Part shown: one piece after another, positions 21,838-32,499 of the stretch
Numbering within the stretch: position 1 is the stretch's first letter
How the letters are laid out: each line of letters begins with the position of its first letter
NCBI GenBank assembly: GCA_037127315.1
Contig: JBBBDQ010001027.1
Coordinates: 855,001 to 919,000 of the forward strand
Length of the DNA: 64,000 bases
Source: Ascarosepion bandense
Lineage: Eukaryota; Mollusca; Cephalopoda; Sepiida; Sepiidae
Direction: 5' to 3'
Position numbers and translations under genes: made by a program
The notes under the pieces: generated by a model
Told to the model about the DNA's origin: nothing
Databases searched by the model: none
The model's input: only the letters and a program-made list of their open reading frames with translations

Positions 21838-22790
21838 AAATAATAATAAATATTTTAAAAAATGATAATATTCAATAATAAAAGGCAGTGAATACAAACA
21901 TGATTTACATTTAGTAGATTCTGTCAAAAAGCAAAACAGAAGCCAAGAACCAACTATTGCGGTAAAAAATATGACAATGAAAGCCAAGGATAAAGCTCTT
22001 GAACAGATGAAACAACGCTGGCAAGACAAACCTCTGCATGGCCAATATCCAGAACGTGCCAATAAATCCAATGTTGATAAAGTTAATACTCATCGATGGT
22101 TACGTGCATCTGGATTAAAGTCTGAGACTGAAGGATTTATTCTTGGAGCGCAAGACCAAAGTCTTTTCACTAGAAACTTTCAGGTAAATATTATACATAA
22201 TAATGGGAATCCAAAATGCAGGTTCTGTGATAAATACCAAAAAACAATAGACCATCTAATCTCAGGATGTTCTGTACTTGTCCCAAATGAATATGAAAAT
22301 CGTCACGATAGAGTGGGGCAATATTTACATTGGACAATTGAAAAATTGAAGCAAATAGGCCAGACATTGTTAAAACCAAAAAGAAAAAAAATTGCTTATT
22401 GTGGCTCGTTCAGCGGATTGTAACATAACAACAAAGGAATTCGAAAAACTGTCAAAATATAAAGACCTGGAAATTGAAATAGAAAAAAATGGTAATTGAA
22501 AACAAGAATCGTACCAGTGATAGTAGGTGCACTTAAAATGATAAAAAATGGAACAAAACAAAACAACACATTGAAAGAATCCCTGGAAACCCCAGCTTAA
22601 AAGATATACAAAACTTGTGTCGTTTAGTACAGCCCACACACTTTGTCTATGTAACGCTAGGGATGTTATGGGAGATAGAAAAAACATGAAATGGAGCCAT
22701 AGCAACACACCACAACCTGCCTAAGGTCTTTTCCGCAGACTTTGCAAATAGAGTGACCATAGCAGAAATCGAATTATGATGAAATATTGG
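21838..22790 (+). pseudogene. RLE-type LINE, copy 3
   Basis: From 21,900 the frame reads SVKKQNRSQEPTIAVKN, KPLHGQYPERANKSNVDKVN and THRWLRASGLKSETEGF, then the zinc motif CRFCDKYQKTIDHLISGC. After YLHWT a deletion jumps to a segment near the endonuclease (KLKQIGQTLLKPKRKKIAYC), so the PD motif is lost. The 3' UTR ends in (AAT)n at 22,795. Supplies the 13 bp missing from copy 1. Confidence 0.85.
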
Positions 22791-22793
22791 CAC

Positions 22794-22794
<1 letters not shown>

Positions 22795-22845
<51 letters not shown>

Positions 22846-23166
22846 TTGACCTAGAAATTGAAATAGAAAAAATGTGCAAACTGAAAACAAGAATAGTACC
22901 AATGATAGTAGGTGTGCTTGGAATCATAAAAAAAAGAACAACACAACACATTGAAAGAATCCCTCAAAAACCCCAGCTTAAGAGATATACAAAAATTGTC
23001 CTGTTAAGTACAGCTCGCACACTAAGAAGAAATGTGTCCATGTAACGATAGTGATGCTATGGGAGAAAGAAAAACAAATGAAATGGAGCCATAACAACAC
23101 ACAGCAACCTGCCTTAGTTATTTTCACAGACTTGGTAGGTAGTGTGTCCATAGCAGAAATTGAACT
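22795..23166 (+). pseudogene. RLE-type LINE, copy 4 (3' scrap) with (AAT)n
   Basis: An (AAT)n run at 22,795-22,846 leads straight into IDLEIEIEKMCKLKTRIVP and the C-terminal IERIPQKPQLKRYTKIVLLS to the stop at 23,043, then a 3' UTR and another (AAT)n. Confidence 0.8.
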
Positions 23167-23182
23167 ATAATGAAAATGACAC

Positions 23183-23221
<39 letters not shown>

Positions 23222-23467
23222 TAGTTACCAAGCTAACATCTTGCATCATACTAAGAACTGGAAATGTAGATTTTGTGACCAATATGTTGAAACTATGGAT
23301 CACCTTATCTCAGGATGCTCAATACTCATAAAGAGCGTAATGACAGGGTTAATATCTTCACTTGAATATCTGCCATCAATAGGGGATAAAACCAGTTGCA
23401 AACAGGTATGAACACCATCCTGTATCTGTAGTTGAAGGGGCAAATTTTACCATCCTTTGGGATTTGT
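23183..23467 (+). pseudogene. RLE-type LINE, copy 5 (diverged) with (AAT)n
   Basis: After (AAT)n at 23,183-23,221: CRFCDQYVETMDHLISGC, a decayed middle, then a stretch like EGANFTILWD up to 23,465, where a SINE interrupts. More diverged than copies 1-4. A possible continuation is at 24,186-24,400. Confidence 0.7.
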
Positions 23468-23768
23468 GTATTTAAGTGCCATACGTGATACACGCTTTCG
23501 GCGATCATGTCTCGAAAGAGACATGACTGACTGAGCAGAAGACTATTCCGCAGTAGGTTGCCATTACTTACAGCGGTAGACTGGTTTCAAGCCAATGCTA
23601 TCGAACTCAATTTGTCCTGCTATTTAACCCATAACTGGAGGAAAGAGACGGGTTAATACCCTTTCCAAGGGTATTTGCGCGTAAATGAATACACGGAATT
23701 CAACTGGAATTCGAACTTTGCTCTCCGATTTCTCGTTCCGAGTCGATATCCACTTTACCGTCATAGGG
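23468..23768 (-). mobile_element. tRNA-derived SINE, near full length
   Basis: Reading minus from 23,768: tRNA-like head with AAAGTGGATATCGACTCGG and B-box-like AGTTCGAATTCC, body with CAGTTATGGGTTAAATAGCA, the block CAACCTACTGCGGAATAGTC, a GTCTCTTTCGAGACATG hairpin and the end CACGTATGGCACTTAAATAC. About 300 bp, inserted into LINE copy 5. Confidence 0.85.
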
Positions 23769-23769
23769 T

Positions 23770-23995
23770 ATAAAGATGTGAAATAAGAGCTAGCACGTTT
23801 GTTTGGGACTTAAGAAAGCAGAATCTCTTTAACCTATAAGGGTTTTTGGATCTGTAACGCACAAAATTCCAAAATTGCTGCCTAAAATTGATGTGCCAAT
23901 TAAAAAAAGTAAACTAGACTGGTGGGTGGAGCTTTGGGACTGATAAAGAAAGGAGCCCAAGATTAAATCAACAAAATGTCTGGTGTTTCATCTCT
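23770..23995. repeat. Dispersed repeat shared with 26,885-27,060
   Basis: Colinear blocks TAGCACGT, CTTAAGAAAGCA, TTGGATCTG and ACACAAAATTCCAAAAT occur in both places at roughly three-quarters identity. Class unknown. Confidence 0.5.
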
Positions 23996-24185
23996 CCAGG
24001 AAACCCAGAAAAATAGTTTTACAAGCATAGCCCATATCCTGCGATTAGCTTTAACCATTTATTTATTTATTATTAATAGTTGTCTTTTATTTTAGTGAAG
24101 AAGAAACAAAAAAAAAAAAAAAAGATAAAATAAAAAAATCAAAAAATCACCCCCTTTGCTTTCCCGAGGTCATTGATTATGACCC

Positions 24186-24420
24186 GGCATGTGATTATAA
24201 GACAACACCATCTGGTCAAATATTTCAGTGAAAGAATATGATAAACACTATAAATATAGGTTTGCAGAATTTAAACACAACCATAGTTCCATTAGTTGTG
24301 GGAGCACTAGGACTATGAAAGGATAATTCTGATATACATTAAAAAAATTCCCGGCAACCATCTTTTTCTGGATCCACAATATTGTGTTAATGAATACTTC
24401 TCACGTACACAGAAAAAACA
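24186..24420 (+). pseudogene. RLE LINE C-terminal scrap
   Basis: TIVPLVVGALGL and a following IPGNH-like region parallel the VPVIVGALGMIKNG and IPGNPS segments of copies 1-4, with several stops. Possibly the tail of copy 5. Confidence 0.5.
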
Positions 24421-24529
24421 TTCAACAAGATTCTAAGAAATACCTTTATTTGCTTCAAGTCTCAGGTAAAAGAAATGATAAATGATTGGATCAAACAGAA
24501 AAACAAAAAAGTCATTATTATTACTCTTG

Positions 24530-24840
24530 TGGATCCCGGGAATGGGTGGGCTCGCACAAATAAATGAACAACGGCCAGTAATTAAGATAAAAAATAAGTG
24601 TATTAACGTAAGGATACAGACTTGAATGAAGATTAGTAGTCCAGGAATGCGGGTTAGTAAAAAGTATATGTACAAGTCTCTGGAAGTGAAGCCGTAGTGT
24701 ATTGAGTATGTCCGCGTCGGAAACAGACGGGTACTGCGTAATAATCTTCTCGATGAGCTACTATGAACTACTAGTACTGACTGCTAATCTCTTTCTGGAC
24801 TCTCGTATTCTTTGGTCAACTCTCTGTGAAAACGCGGTAT
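24530..24840 (-). repeat. LTR-like dispersed repeat, reverse copy
   Basis: Matches 61,440-61,812 in inverse orientation over about 300 bp (GCGGACATACTCAATA, ACTTCCAGAGACTTGTACAT, GAATGCGGGTTAGTAAAA on this strand). The 5' flanks of the two copies differ. No coding region, tRNA primer site or partner LTR seen. Confidence 0.55.
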
Positions 24841-24975
24841 TTTGTATTTATCTGCTCTCTACTAGGGCAAAATGTAGCACCAGGCCGTTTTTACGCGGGA
24901 CCTCCGGGCCATATACCCCAGCCAAAAATATCTGTCTAATTTTGCCCAGTCGTGACTCTACCCTTCGACGGCAGA
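24830..24975 (+). repeat. Repeat shared with 11,100-11,295
   Basis: GGGCCATATACCCCAGCC and TTTGCCCAGTCGTGACTCTA parallel the earlier copy. Confidence 0.5.
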
Positions 24976-25197
24976 AGACTATCCCGCAGTAGGTTGCCAT
25001 TACTTACAGCGGTAGACTGGTTTCAAGCCAATGCTATCGAACTCAATTTGTCCTGCTATTTAACCCATAACTGGAGGAAAGAGACGGATTAATACCTTTT
25101 CTAAGGGTATTTGCGCGTAAATGAATGCAAGGAATTCGACTGGAATTCGAACTCGGCTCCCCGATGTCTCGTTCCGAGTCGATATCCACTTTACCGT
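24970..25197 (-). mobile_element. tRNA-derived SINE, 3'-truncated
   Basis: The tRNA-like head at 25,197 and the body down to GCAGAAGACTATCCCGCAG; the terminal hairpin is absent. The head ends exactly where the 98-bp minisatellite begins. Confidence 0.8.
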
Positions 25198-26490
25198 CAA
25201 TTACTCTAAATTATTCGAACTGTTGCCTTCATCTTTATTGCCATATTCACCTTCAATATCTGTCTATATTTCTGAGATGGCGTATTGTAATTATTTACAC
25301 TATTTAAATTATTCGAACTGTTGCCTTCATCTTTATTGCCATATTCACCTTCAATATCTGTCTATATTTCTGAGATGAGGTATTTTAATTATTTACACTA
25401 TTTAAATTATTCGAACTGTTGCCTTCATCTTTATTGCCATATTCACCTTCAATATCTGTCTATATTTCTGAGATGGCGTATTGTAATTATTTACACTATT
25501 TAAATTATTCGAACTGTTGCCTTCATCTTTATTGCCATATTCACTTTCAATATCTGTCTATATTTCTGAGATGAGGTATTTTAATTATTTACACTATTTA
25601 AATTATTCGAACTGTTGCCTTCATCTTTATTGCCATATTCACTTTCAATATCTGTCTATATTTCTGAGATGAGGTATTTTAATTATTTACACTATTTAAA
25701 TTATTCGAACTGTTGCCTTCATCTTTATTGCCATATTCACCTTCAATATCTGTCTATATTTCTGAGATGGCGTATTGTAATTATTTACACTATTTAAATT
25801 ATTCGAACTGTTGCCTTCATCTTTATTGCCATATTCACCTTCAATATCTGTCTATATTTCTGAGATGAGGTATTTTAATTATTTACACTATTTAAATTAT
25901 TCGAACTGTTGCCTTCATCTTTATTGCCATATTCACTTTCAATATCTGTCTATATTTCTGAGATGGCGTATTGTAATTATTTACACTATTTAAATTATTC
26001 GAACTGTTGCCTTCATCTTTATTGCCATATTCACTTTCAATATCTGTCTATATTTCTGAGATGGCGTATTGTAATTATTTACACTATTTAAATTATTCGA
26101 ACTGTTGCCTTCATCTTTATTGCCATATTCACCTTCAATATCTGTCTATATTTCTGAGATGGCGTATTGTAATTATTTACACTATTTAAATTATTCGAAC
26201 TGTTGCCTTCATCTTTATTGCCATATTCACTTTCAATATCTGTCTATATTTCTGAGATGGCGTATTGTAATTATTTACACTATTTAAATTATTCGAACTG
26301 TTGCCTTCATCTTTATTGCCATATTCACCTTCAATATCTGTCTATATTTCTGAGATGAGGTATTTTAATTATTTACACTATTTAAATTATTCGAACTGTT
26401 GCCTTCATCTTTATTGCCATATCCACCTTCAATATCTGTCTATATTTCTGAGATGAGGTATTTTAATTATTTACACTATTTAAATTGTTT
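25198..26490. repeat. 98-bp minisatellite, about 13 copies
   Basis: Strict 98-bp spacing. Two linked variants alternate irregularly: GATGGCGTATTGTAA and GATGAGGTATTTTAA, combined with CACC or CACT. The order over 13 units (G/A with c/t) is Gc Ac Gc At At Gc Ac Gt Gt Gc Gt Ac Ac. Because 98 is not a multiple of 3, the apparent 60-residue open frames are artefacts of periodicity. Confidence 0.95.
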
Positions 26491-26520
26491 GAACTGTTGT
26501 CTTCATTTTTACTGTCACAT

Positions 26521-26563
26521 TTATTACGTTTCGGCCGTTGTACACGCCGACCTTCTTCAGGTG
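26521..26563 (-). ncRNA. Hammerhead-like core, class a
   Basis: CTGAAGA, one unpaired A, GGTCG pairing with CGGCC (5 bp with one G-U), GAAACGTA: ACGT self-complementary, GUA triplet. Stem I weak. The unpaired A before stem II is unlike canonical hammerheads. Confidence 0.5.
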
Positions 26564-26805
26564 ATATTTTTTTAAATTTTGAACTGGATAGTGAATAAGA
26601 GCGTTGGCTGAATGACCATCCCGAAAATGTGACTTGACTCAAAGAATTGTGAGTTCAATCCCTGACTTCAGCGGAGAGACCAAAATCTTGGAGAGTTATT
26701 AAGGCGTATTAACTAAAACTGAGATATCCAAAGGCAAGGTGTGTGGGATTAAAACAATCTACTCCATGGACTAAATAAAGTTTTCGGTTCAAAATTCTAT
26801 TCAAT

Positions 26806-26848
26806 ATCCTGAAGAAGACCGGAGCGTACAACAACCGAAACGTCGGGA
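26806..26848 (+). ncRNA. Hammerhead-like core, class a (right arm)
   Basis: CTGAAGA, extra A, partially decayed stem II, GAAACGTC giving GUC. Head-to-head partner of 26,521-26,563. Confidence 0.45.
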
Positions 26849-26884
26849 ATGGGATAGTAAAGATGAGGGCAACACTCCGAACAA

Positions 26885-27890
26885 TGTAAATTGTGTTAAA
26901 GGGTGTAAAGACTTAAAATAATAGATAGCACGTCTGCAGGCAGCTTAAGAAAGCAAGATCTGTTTAATCTGTTGGGGTCCTTGGATAAGTGATACACAAA
27001 ATTCCAAAATGGTTGACTAAAACTGGTGTTGTACTTTGAACTGAGGTTCTTTAGAAAATGGTACTAGTTTGAACAATCAGTATTCTGGGCAAGGATTTGT
27101 TGATGGAGAAAGGTGAAAAAAATGACAGAACACGTGGTCATTTCTTAGGACCCACATTTGATCGTTAAATTAAAGCATAGGATCTGTTTGAAAAAATAAT
27201 ATAAATTAATACTTGAACCATTTTTCTCAGAAATCAATTAAAACAGTTGTGCAGAGTGAAGGTGATTATTGTACCATCATTAATGGCATGTGTTTTGGAG
27301 AGCCTCCGAGTTCTTCTATATTTCTGGAACTATTAGAAATGCCAGAATGAAACGAAAGTCTTCGCTCAATGACTTTATTGAAATTATCAAGAATATTGAA
27401 TCGACTTGGTGTCACTTGAACCATGGAGTGAGTTAGCAAATACTCACAGTGTGAGAATTCAATTCAATGACACTAATAAGGATGATGAATATGATGACGA
27501 GTTAATAGAGAAGAACTCTACAAGTAACCGACCATTTTTCTTTTGCTGCCGTGGTAATCGGCTTAGTGTTCATGAAACCAGTAAATAGGATTCACCACAC
27601 TTTCCGACGAGCCTTTCTACGCGAAAACCACATTACATAGGTTTCCCTTCGCGCGGAAAGATAGCGATAATCGCTATAATTTTAACAACGGTGCATTGAT
27701 ATGAATTCCACCCGGCTAAAAAAACAAAACAAAAAACAAATAAACAAAATAAACAAATATGCTTTTTGCTAAGAACCACTGGAATTCATCTACTTAGCAT
27801 AGCTAAGTCTGGTATAAGGCTATGGTGTGGCGCATTCAGTATGAATCAAACCCACCTCGCTAATGAATGGGTTTACTACTGGTGTAGTAA
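26885..27890. other. Repeat relic then no gene recognised
   Basis: 26,885-27,060 pairs with 23,770-23,995. The remainder has no recognisable motif; the open frame at 27,406-27,588 is unsupported. Confidence 0.45.
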
Positions 27891-27894
27891 ATTA

Positions 27895-27945
27895 TATTAC
27901 ACTTATGTTATATAATTATTATATATTATATTGCATATATATATA

Positions 27946-28001
<56 letters not shown>

Positions 28002-28005
28002 TGTT
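27895..28005. repeat. (TA)n-rich block
   Basis: Long uninterrupted (TA)n at 27,953-27,996 with flanking AT repeats. Confidence 0.9.
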
Positions 28006-28115
28006 GCATTATATTTATAATCGTAAATTGCATTAAATAACGTAAATATTATGTTAAATAATGAATATATATTCCATTCAAATGTATTATATAATTATAT
28101 TTTATTATAATTAAA

Positions 28116-28511
28116 TCTATATCTATAAAAAGTGACGAGGGTGTACGTTGTGCAAGTATTTGTTTGTTTGATAGATTCGGCTTAGCGTCTGCATTTTGTG
28201 GTCTAGCTCGACGGGGGTTGCGCTCAGATGTAGATCAAAATTTTAGAACGCTCACGACACCTTGAAAGGGACTAGTTTATGTATTGATTATAATATAGAA
28301 TGGATTACCCCACTTTATATTATTTGTATCTACATATGTTACCTCTCCCTCTCCCACCCTTAATCCAATAGAGACATTCTACATTGTTATCTATATCTGT
28401 AAAAGTGACAAGAGTGGTCGTTGTGTAAGTATTTGCTATGTAAATTCATCATATGTTTTTTTATTCTTATTATTTCTTAAACTACCCGAGTGAAACTAGC
28501 TAAACTGCTAG
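28116..28511 (+). mobile_element. Helitron-like non-autonomous element(s)
   Basis: An A|TC start at 28,116 (TCTATATCTATAAAAAGTGA) and a second such start at 28,390 (TCTATATCTGTAAAAGTGAC) share one CTAG|T end at 28,511. The shared start motif suggests two 5' ends, nested or tandem. A diverged GGGGATCAAT-type scrap lies between (28,265-28,320). Confidence 0.55.
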
Positions 28512-28535
28512 TTATATTATATTACAAAAATATTA

Positions 28536-28859
28536 TCTGTCTAAACTTACTTATAAACGGAACTTTGTCTGTATGTGTGTGTCTGTGTATGTGTGTATCC
28601 GTTACCTATAGACTCCGAAACGGCTGAACCGATTTTCTTGAAAATTTACACAGTTGTACTATAAGCGTCTGCGAGTGTTCTTAGCTAGGTTTTGTGTCGA
28701 GGTACCTCCAATAAAAATCGAAAATCGATAATCGAAAAAATCTGGTTATAGAAGGAGTGGTCCGATTTTAATCAAATTTGATACACTCATAGACAAAGAC
28801 ATAAGAAACGATATTCAGAAGTTTCAAGGTTGCAGTTCTTACAATAGTGCAGAAAATCG

Positions 28860-28915
<56 letters not shown>

Positions 28916-29290
28916 GCAAGATGTTTGTGTGTGTGTCTGTTTATCAGCCTGTATGTCTGTATTTTTTTCAGCCTTTTTAATTTTAGTTTTTGCTTCGGGT
29001 TTGGCTCTAAGTAGGTATAATTGTTTTCTTAGTCTCAGCCATATCATTTACTCAGAGGACTTATTTAGCCTTCAAAATTCAGTTTAAGACGAAAAAATCT
29101 TATTTGATATCGATACCAGGAAATCAAAATTTGACTTATATCCATTCATTTTTCTTTCATTTTTCTTTAACTGGAAACAACTATTGCTTTTTAGTCTTTC
29201 GTGCCAACGTCCAAAAAGTCTGAGCTCCAGGACCATGGATTAGTTTTAAAACTTTCATTACACGCGAGCAACGCCGGGCTATACTGCTAG
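28536..29290 (+). mobile_element. Helitron-like non-autonomous element
   Basis: Starts A|TCTGTCTAAACTTAC and ends GCAACGCCGGGC...CTAG|T. It contains CTCCGAAACGGCTGAACCGA, a phrase typical of animal Helitron-type repeats, and an internal (TA)n at 28,863-28,910. No Rep/helicase coding region, so it would need enzymes in trans. Confidence 0.65.
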
Positions 29291-29360
29291 TGTTATATAC
29301 TTATTATATATTTTGTTACATATATAATATAATTATATTATATAATTATTATATATTATA

Positions 29361-29625
29361 CAATGTGTCCCTAAAGTCTTGGGTATTTTAAATGAGAAGG
29401 TGTACTCAATGAAAACTACAGATGCAACACACTTGATTGAACGCATAAAGAGAGAAGATGTTAAAATTGACAGCATTGTGGAGTTATTGCATGGAGTTCC
29501 AATAAATGAAAATCATATGGAAAATGTTATTTGTCAATATTCCAATTCAATAAAAACTTGTTGAAAACTTCGTTTTTTGAAAATATTAATTTTTGCCTAG
29601 GGTGTCCTGACACTAAGGACAATTG
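29361..29625 (+). pseudogene. Mariner/IS630-type transposase C-terminus, internally deleted element
   Basis: VLNEKVYSMKTTDATHLIER and IKREDVKIDSIVELLHGV match the C-terminal end of DDE transposases of the mariner/IS630 group. The flanks CAATGTGTCCCTAAAGTC and (reverse) CAATTGTCCTTAGTG look like terminal inverted repeats directly bordering the fragment, so most of the gene was deleted, leaving TIRs and the last 60 codons. Confidence 0.65.
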
Positions 29626-29654
29626 TATTATAAATATATCATTATTGTATCACA

Positions 29655-29852
<198 letters not shown>

Positions 29853-29869
29853 ACCACATTCAATAAGTT

Positions 29870-30600
29870 CTATTATCTGTCCTGCTCAGTCTCTCTACTT
29901 CGACACATTTGTCGTTGAGCCATCTTTCTTTAGCCTGTCTGCATTTTCTCTTTGACCATTATCATACTTATATAGTAATTAAAATGAAGATTGTTTTGAT
30001 CATTTTTAAATAAATGAAAAATATTATTTGGAGAGATAATTTTCATCTACTTTTGAATTATTAAAAATGTTAAAATTAAATAAAAATTCAATTTTTAAAG
30101 TTGTTAAAATATTTAATTAAAAAAATGTATTGTGATTAAATGTTACTCTTTCTGTAAACCAGTCTTAGAGAAAAAGTTTAAATCACACAACTGAACAGTC
30201 AGTTTTCACCAGGAATGTTACGTGCTGTATTACATGTCATTTTGTCCGCTGATTTCCTAAATATAATCGAATTTCTTATATCAAGTACAGTTACTCTAAT
30301 GAGATGAGATGGGCATATAATACCAATCAGCTTCATTGCCACCCATAAAAGTGAAAATATATGACGATACTTGCTAGAAAGAGCTGAGAAGGCTTTGAAT
30401 ATGTGCAGGTCAAATTCCAAAAAAATCGTTAAGTCAAAATTAAAGGAAAGCGTATTAATAGATAAAGGCAGCAACTTCATCAAAACCCTCGATAAGATTG
30501 AACTTAAAATTAAAGAGATCTGTGAACATTTTCTGGGTAATCTCGAGATTTTAGAAATGGAGTTAAATGTCTTTTAGAGTATTGTGCAGCAATGGTTTGT
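29870..30600. other. No gene recognised
   Basis: AT-rich. The open frame at 30,371-30,577 (68 codons, lysine-rich) lies just upstream of the relic at 30,605 and could be part of it, but I find no motif. Confidence 0.4.
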
Positions 30601-30604
30601 CGGG

Positions 30605-30800
30605 TGTCACTGAACATCCATTTTCTTGATTCACATTTGGACTTTATTGCTAAGAATCTTGGATGAATGTTTGATAAGCAAGGGGAACGCTTTCATCACA
30701 ACGACGTAAATGCAATGATATCAAGGATTTTGAAATGAAAGAATGCTAGCTGACTACTAGTGGAGGCTAGACAGGCATGAACCCGAGAATGAATACCATA
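30605..30800 (+). pseudogene. Degenerate TE-associated ORF (SHLDF...GERFH)
   Basis: SHLDFIAKNLG, a stop, MFDKQGERFHHN. These phrases recall a conserved region of multicopy invertebrate proteins (SHLDFFP-NLG-VSDEHGERFHQD) usually found in transposon-derived genes. I cannot name the superfamily. Multiple stops. Confidence 0.5.
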
Positions 30801-31660
30801 GACGGAAGTCTAAATCCCTAAGAATTTTAAGTTATATTTTCTTAGAGTGTATTATAGCTTTATTTTACGCACAATAGTTTTCATTTTGTGCAATAAATGG
30901 GCACGAAAATGTCATATTTTGAATTAATTATATTTTATAAGTACATGTATTACGTAAAAAACGTTAAAAATATAAGTAATGTAAGTAGAGATAAAAATAG
31001 ACTTTATATTCGTAATCAGCATAAAAAATTAAGTAAAAAGTAATTTTTCAATTCTGTTAATGAAAAAAGTTACGTTTAATTTTGATTTAAATAATGGAAC
31101 TCTAAACGAAACATAAGATGAGAGAAAGTTTTATGCGTAATAAAATTGCTTTCACTTTCTGAAATCATATAAATATTCTAAATTTGTAAAAAAAAAGATT
31201 AAATAAAAGAGAAATGCTATAGCAGCCATTTTGTTTATATAAAGTATTTTAAATTTGTAAAACAAAAGAGAAATGTTATAGCTGTCATTTTGTTCTTTTA
31301 TTTTATATTCTCATTATTTTGACGATGGATACGAATGACGTTTAACGACAAATATACTGCGTCTAAGATTATTAATCTCACCCTCGTTTAATGTAGGCTG
31401 TTAATGACGGAGCACATAGTATGGATGAAACCGATTTAGAATAACCAGAGAAGTTTATAAACCATTGCTCTAAAGCAGGTGCCAATTTTGTCATTTCATT
31501 CGGCGTTAATCGCGATGTCTGATTCTTGTCGTGAATTTAGTTTGAGTTAACTAATTGAAGTTGTACATGATGCGTGACTGAATCGTCTAAATGTCAATCT
31601 TGCTTCTTTTAATTTAGAACTGATCTCTGATAAGATCCAGTCTGATCTAAGTGTAAATAT
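30801..31660. other. AT-rich, no gene recognised
   Basis: Low-complexity A/T sequence with a short duplicated phrase (AAAGAGAAATG-TATAGC near 31,205 and 31,265). Confidence 0.45.
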
Positions 31661-31674
31661 AATCTTTTATAGCC

Positions 31675-31711
<37 letters not shown>

Positions 31712-31944
31712 AGATAATAACTATACTCTTGTCGACAAACCTTCCACGGATCTACGAAGAAGGGAAAAATGATTTTAAAAAAGAAAGATCTTAGTAGACG
31801 AACTTCAGTCAAAAGAGTTCAGACCGAGTCAGTACGTAGCCCAAAGCAAAAACCCCGACACGAGTAATCAACTAACAAAAAAAAAAAAAAACGCTCAATA
31901 CTTAGGTAGGTTAGAATAAATAAAGTATATTTAGTGAGCCAACA

Positions 31945-31982
31945 AACCTACCAAAGTTTCACCTAAGCAGATCCTCTGGGAA
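31945..31982 (-). ncRNA. Hammerhead-like core, class o (left arm)
   Basis: CAGAGGA (U4 to A), a short hairpin, GAAAC, stem III ACT-TT-GGT (one G-U), GUA triplet, CC/GG at stem I. Confidence 0.4.
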
Positions 31983-31988
31983 AAGCTT

Positions 31989-32026
31989 TCCCTGACGATC
32001 CGTTTAGGTGAAATCTAGGTAGGTCT
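31989..32026 (+). ncRNA. Hammerhead-like core, class o (right arm)
   Basis: CTGACGA, T, CC-GTTTA-GG hairpin, T, GAAA, stem III ATC-TA-GGT, GUA triplet, CC/GG stem I. Only 2 bp in stem II, flanked by a U-U pair, so weak alone. Confidence 0.45.
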
Positions 32027-32043
32027 GTCTGGCTCACTAGGTA

Positions 32044-32091
<48 letters not shown>

Positions 32092-32093
<2 letters not shown>

Positions 32094-32300
32094 CGAAGAT
32101 TAACGAAACTGGTTATAAACAACCGGCAATTTGAAATGATTTGTTTAAACATTATTTTTGATCGATATAATACTGTTTGATTATAAACAGAATATCTACT
32201 TAAATACGGGTATCGATCAAAAATAATGTTCAAACAAATCATTTCAAATTGTCGGTTGTTTATAACCAGTTTCGTTAATCTTTGTTAATTTCCGTAACAT
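32092..32300. repeat. Near-perfect 209-bp palindrome of the foldback/tRNA composite
   Basis: AAGATTAACGAAACTGGTTA at the left is mirrored by TAACCAGTTTCGTTAATCTT at the right; the arms stay paired through TTTGAACATTATTTTTGATC to a centre near ATAATACTGTTTG. Relatives at 5,875, 9,300 and 57,570. Confidence 0.9.
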
Positions 32301-32404
32301 GTTTACATTTGTTGATATTACGATGCATTACAGAGCAGAGATAGTTATTACAATGAATTTGAAAATTGTGTTATAGGCTTAATTTGACTTCGTTTACACT
32401 GATC

Positions 32405-32498
32405 GTCATTCGTGGTCGAGAGGTCTAAGACGCGCCAGATCACATGGTAGCTTCCCCCATGTGGATAGGGGTCACAGGTTCGAATCCTGCCGAATGAC
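32405..32498 (+). tRNA. Class II tRNA-like head (Leu/Ser type), probably SINE-derived
   Basis: The acceptor strands GTCATTCG and CGAATGAC pair perfectly. The D arm is GTCGAGAGGTCTAAGAC, there is a long variable arm with CCCC/GGGG, and the T arm is CAGG-TTCGAAT-CCTG. The anticodon loop GATCACA lacks U33, and a mutated copy in the same repeat context is at 57,893-57,985, so I read it as the pol III head of a repeat. A true tRNA gene is the alternative. Confidence 0.55.
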
Positions 32499-32499
32499 A

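Larger units (their letters stand above)
26491..26880. repeat. Foldback element whose left arm seeds the minisatellite
   Basis: The left arm (26,480-26,563) and right arm (26,806-26,880) are inverted copies (TTCTTCAGG/CCTGAAGAAG; ACGTTTCGG/CCGAAACGT; CTTTACT/AGTAAAG). The outer 45 bp of the left arm (AAATTGTTTGAACTGTTGTC) is homologous to the 98-bp unit. The loop contains a tRNA-like GAGTTCAATCCCTGAC stretch at about 26,650. Confidence 0.8.
31925..32045. repeat. Foldback carrying two convergent hammerhead-like cores
   Basis: Arms 31,925-31,980 and 31,987-32,045 are inverted copies (TTAGTGAGCC/GGCTCACTAGG; AACCTACC/GGTAGGT; TTTCACCTAA/TTAGGTGAAA) with a tiny AAAAGC loop. A (TA)n of about 45 bp follows. 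Confidence 0.85.

Noticed and set aside
25121..26287. Serial identical 60-residue open frames
   Set aside because: The 98-bp minisatellite shifts frame every unit, producing the same short frame repeatedly; not a repeat protein.
32405..32498. Functional tRNA-Leu or tRNA-Ser gene
   Set aside because: Acceptor and T arms are good, but the anticodon loop lacks U33 and the sequence recurs in a repeat context; kept only as tRNA-like.
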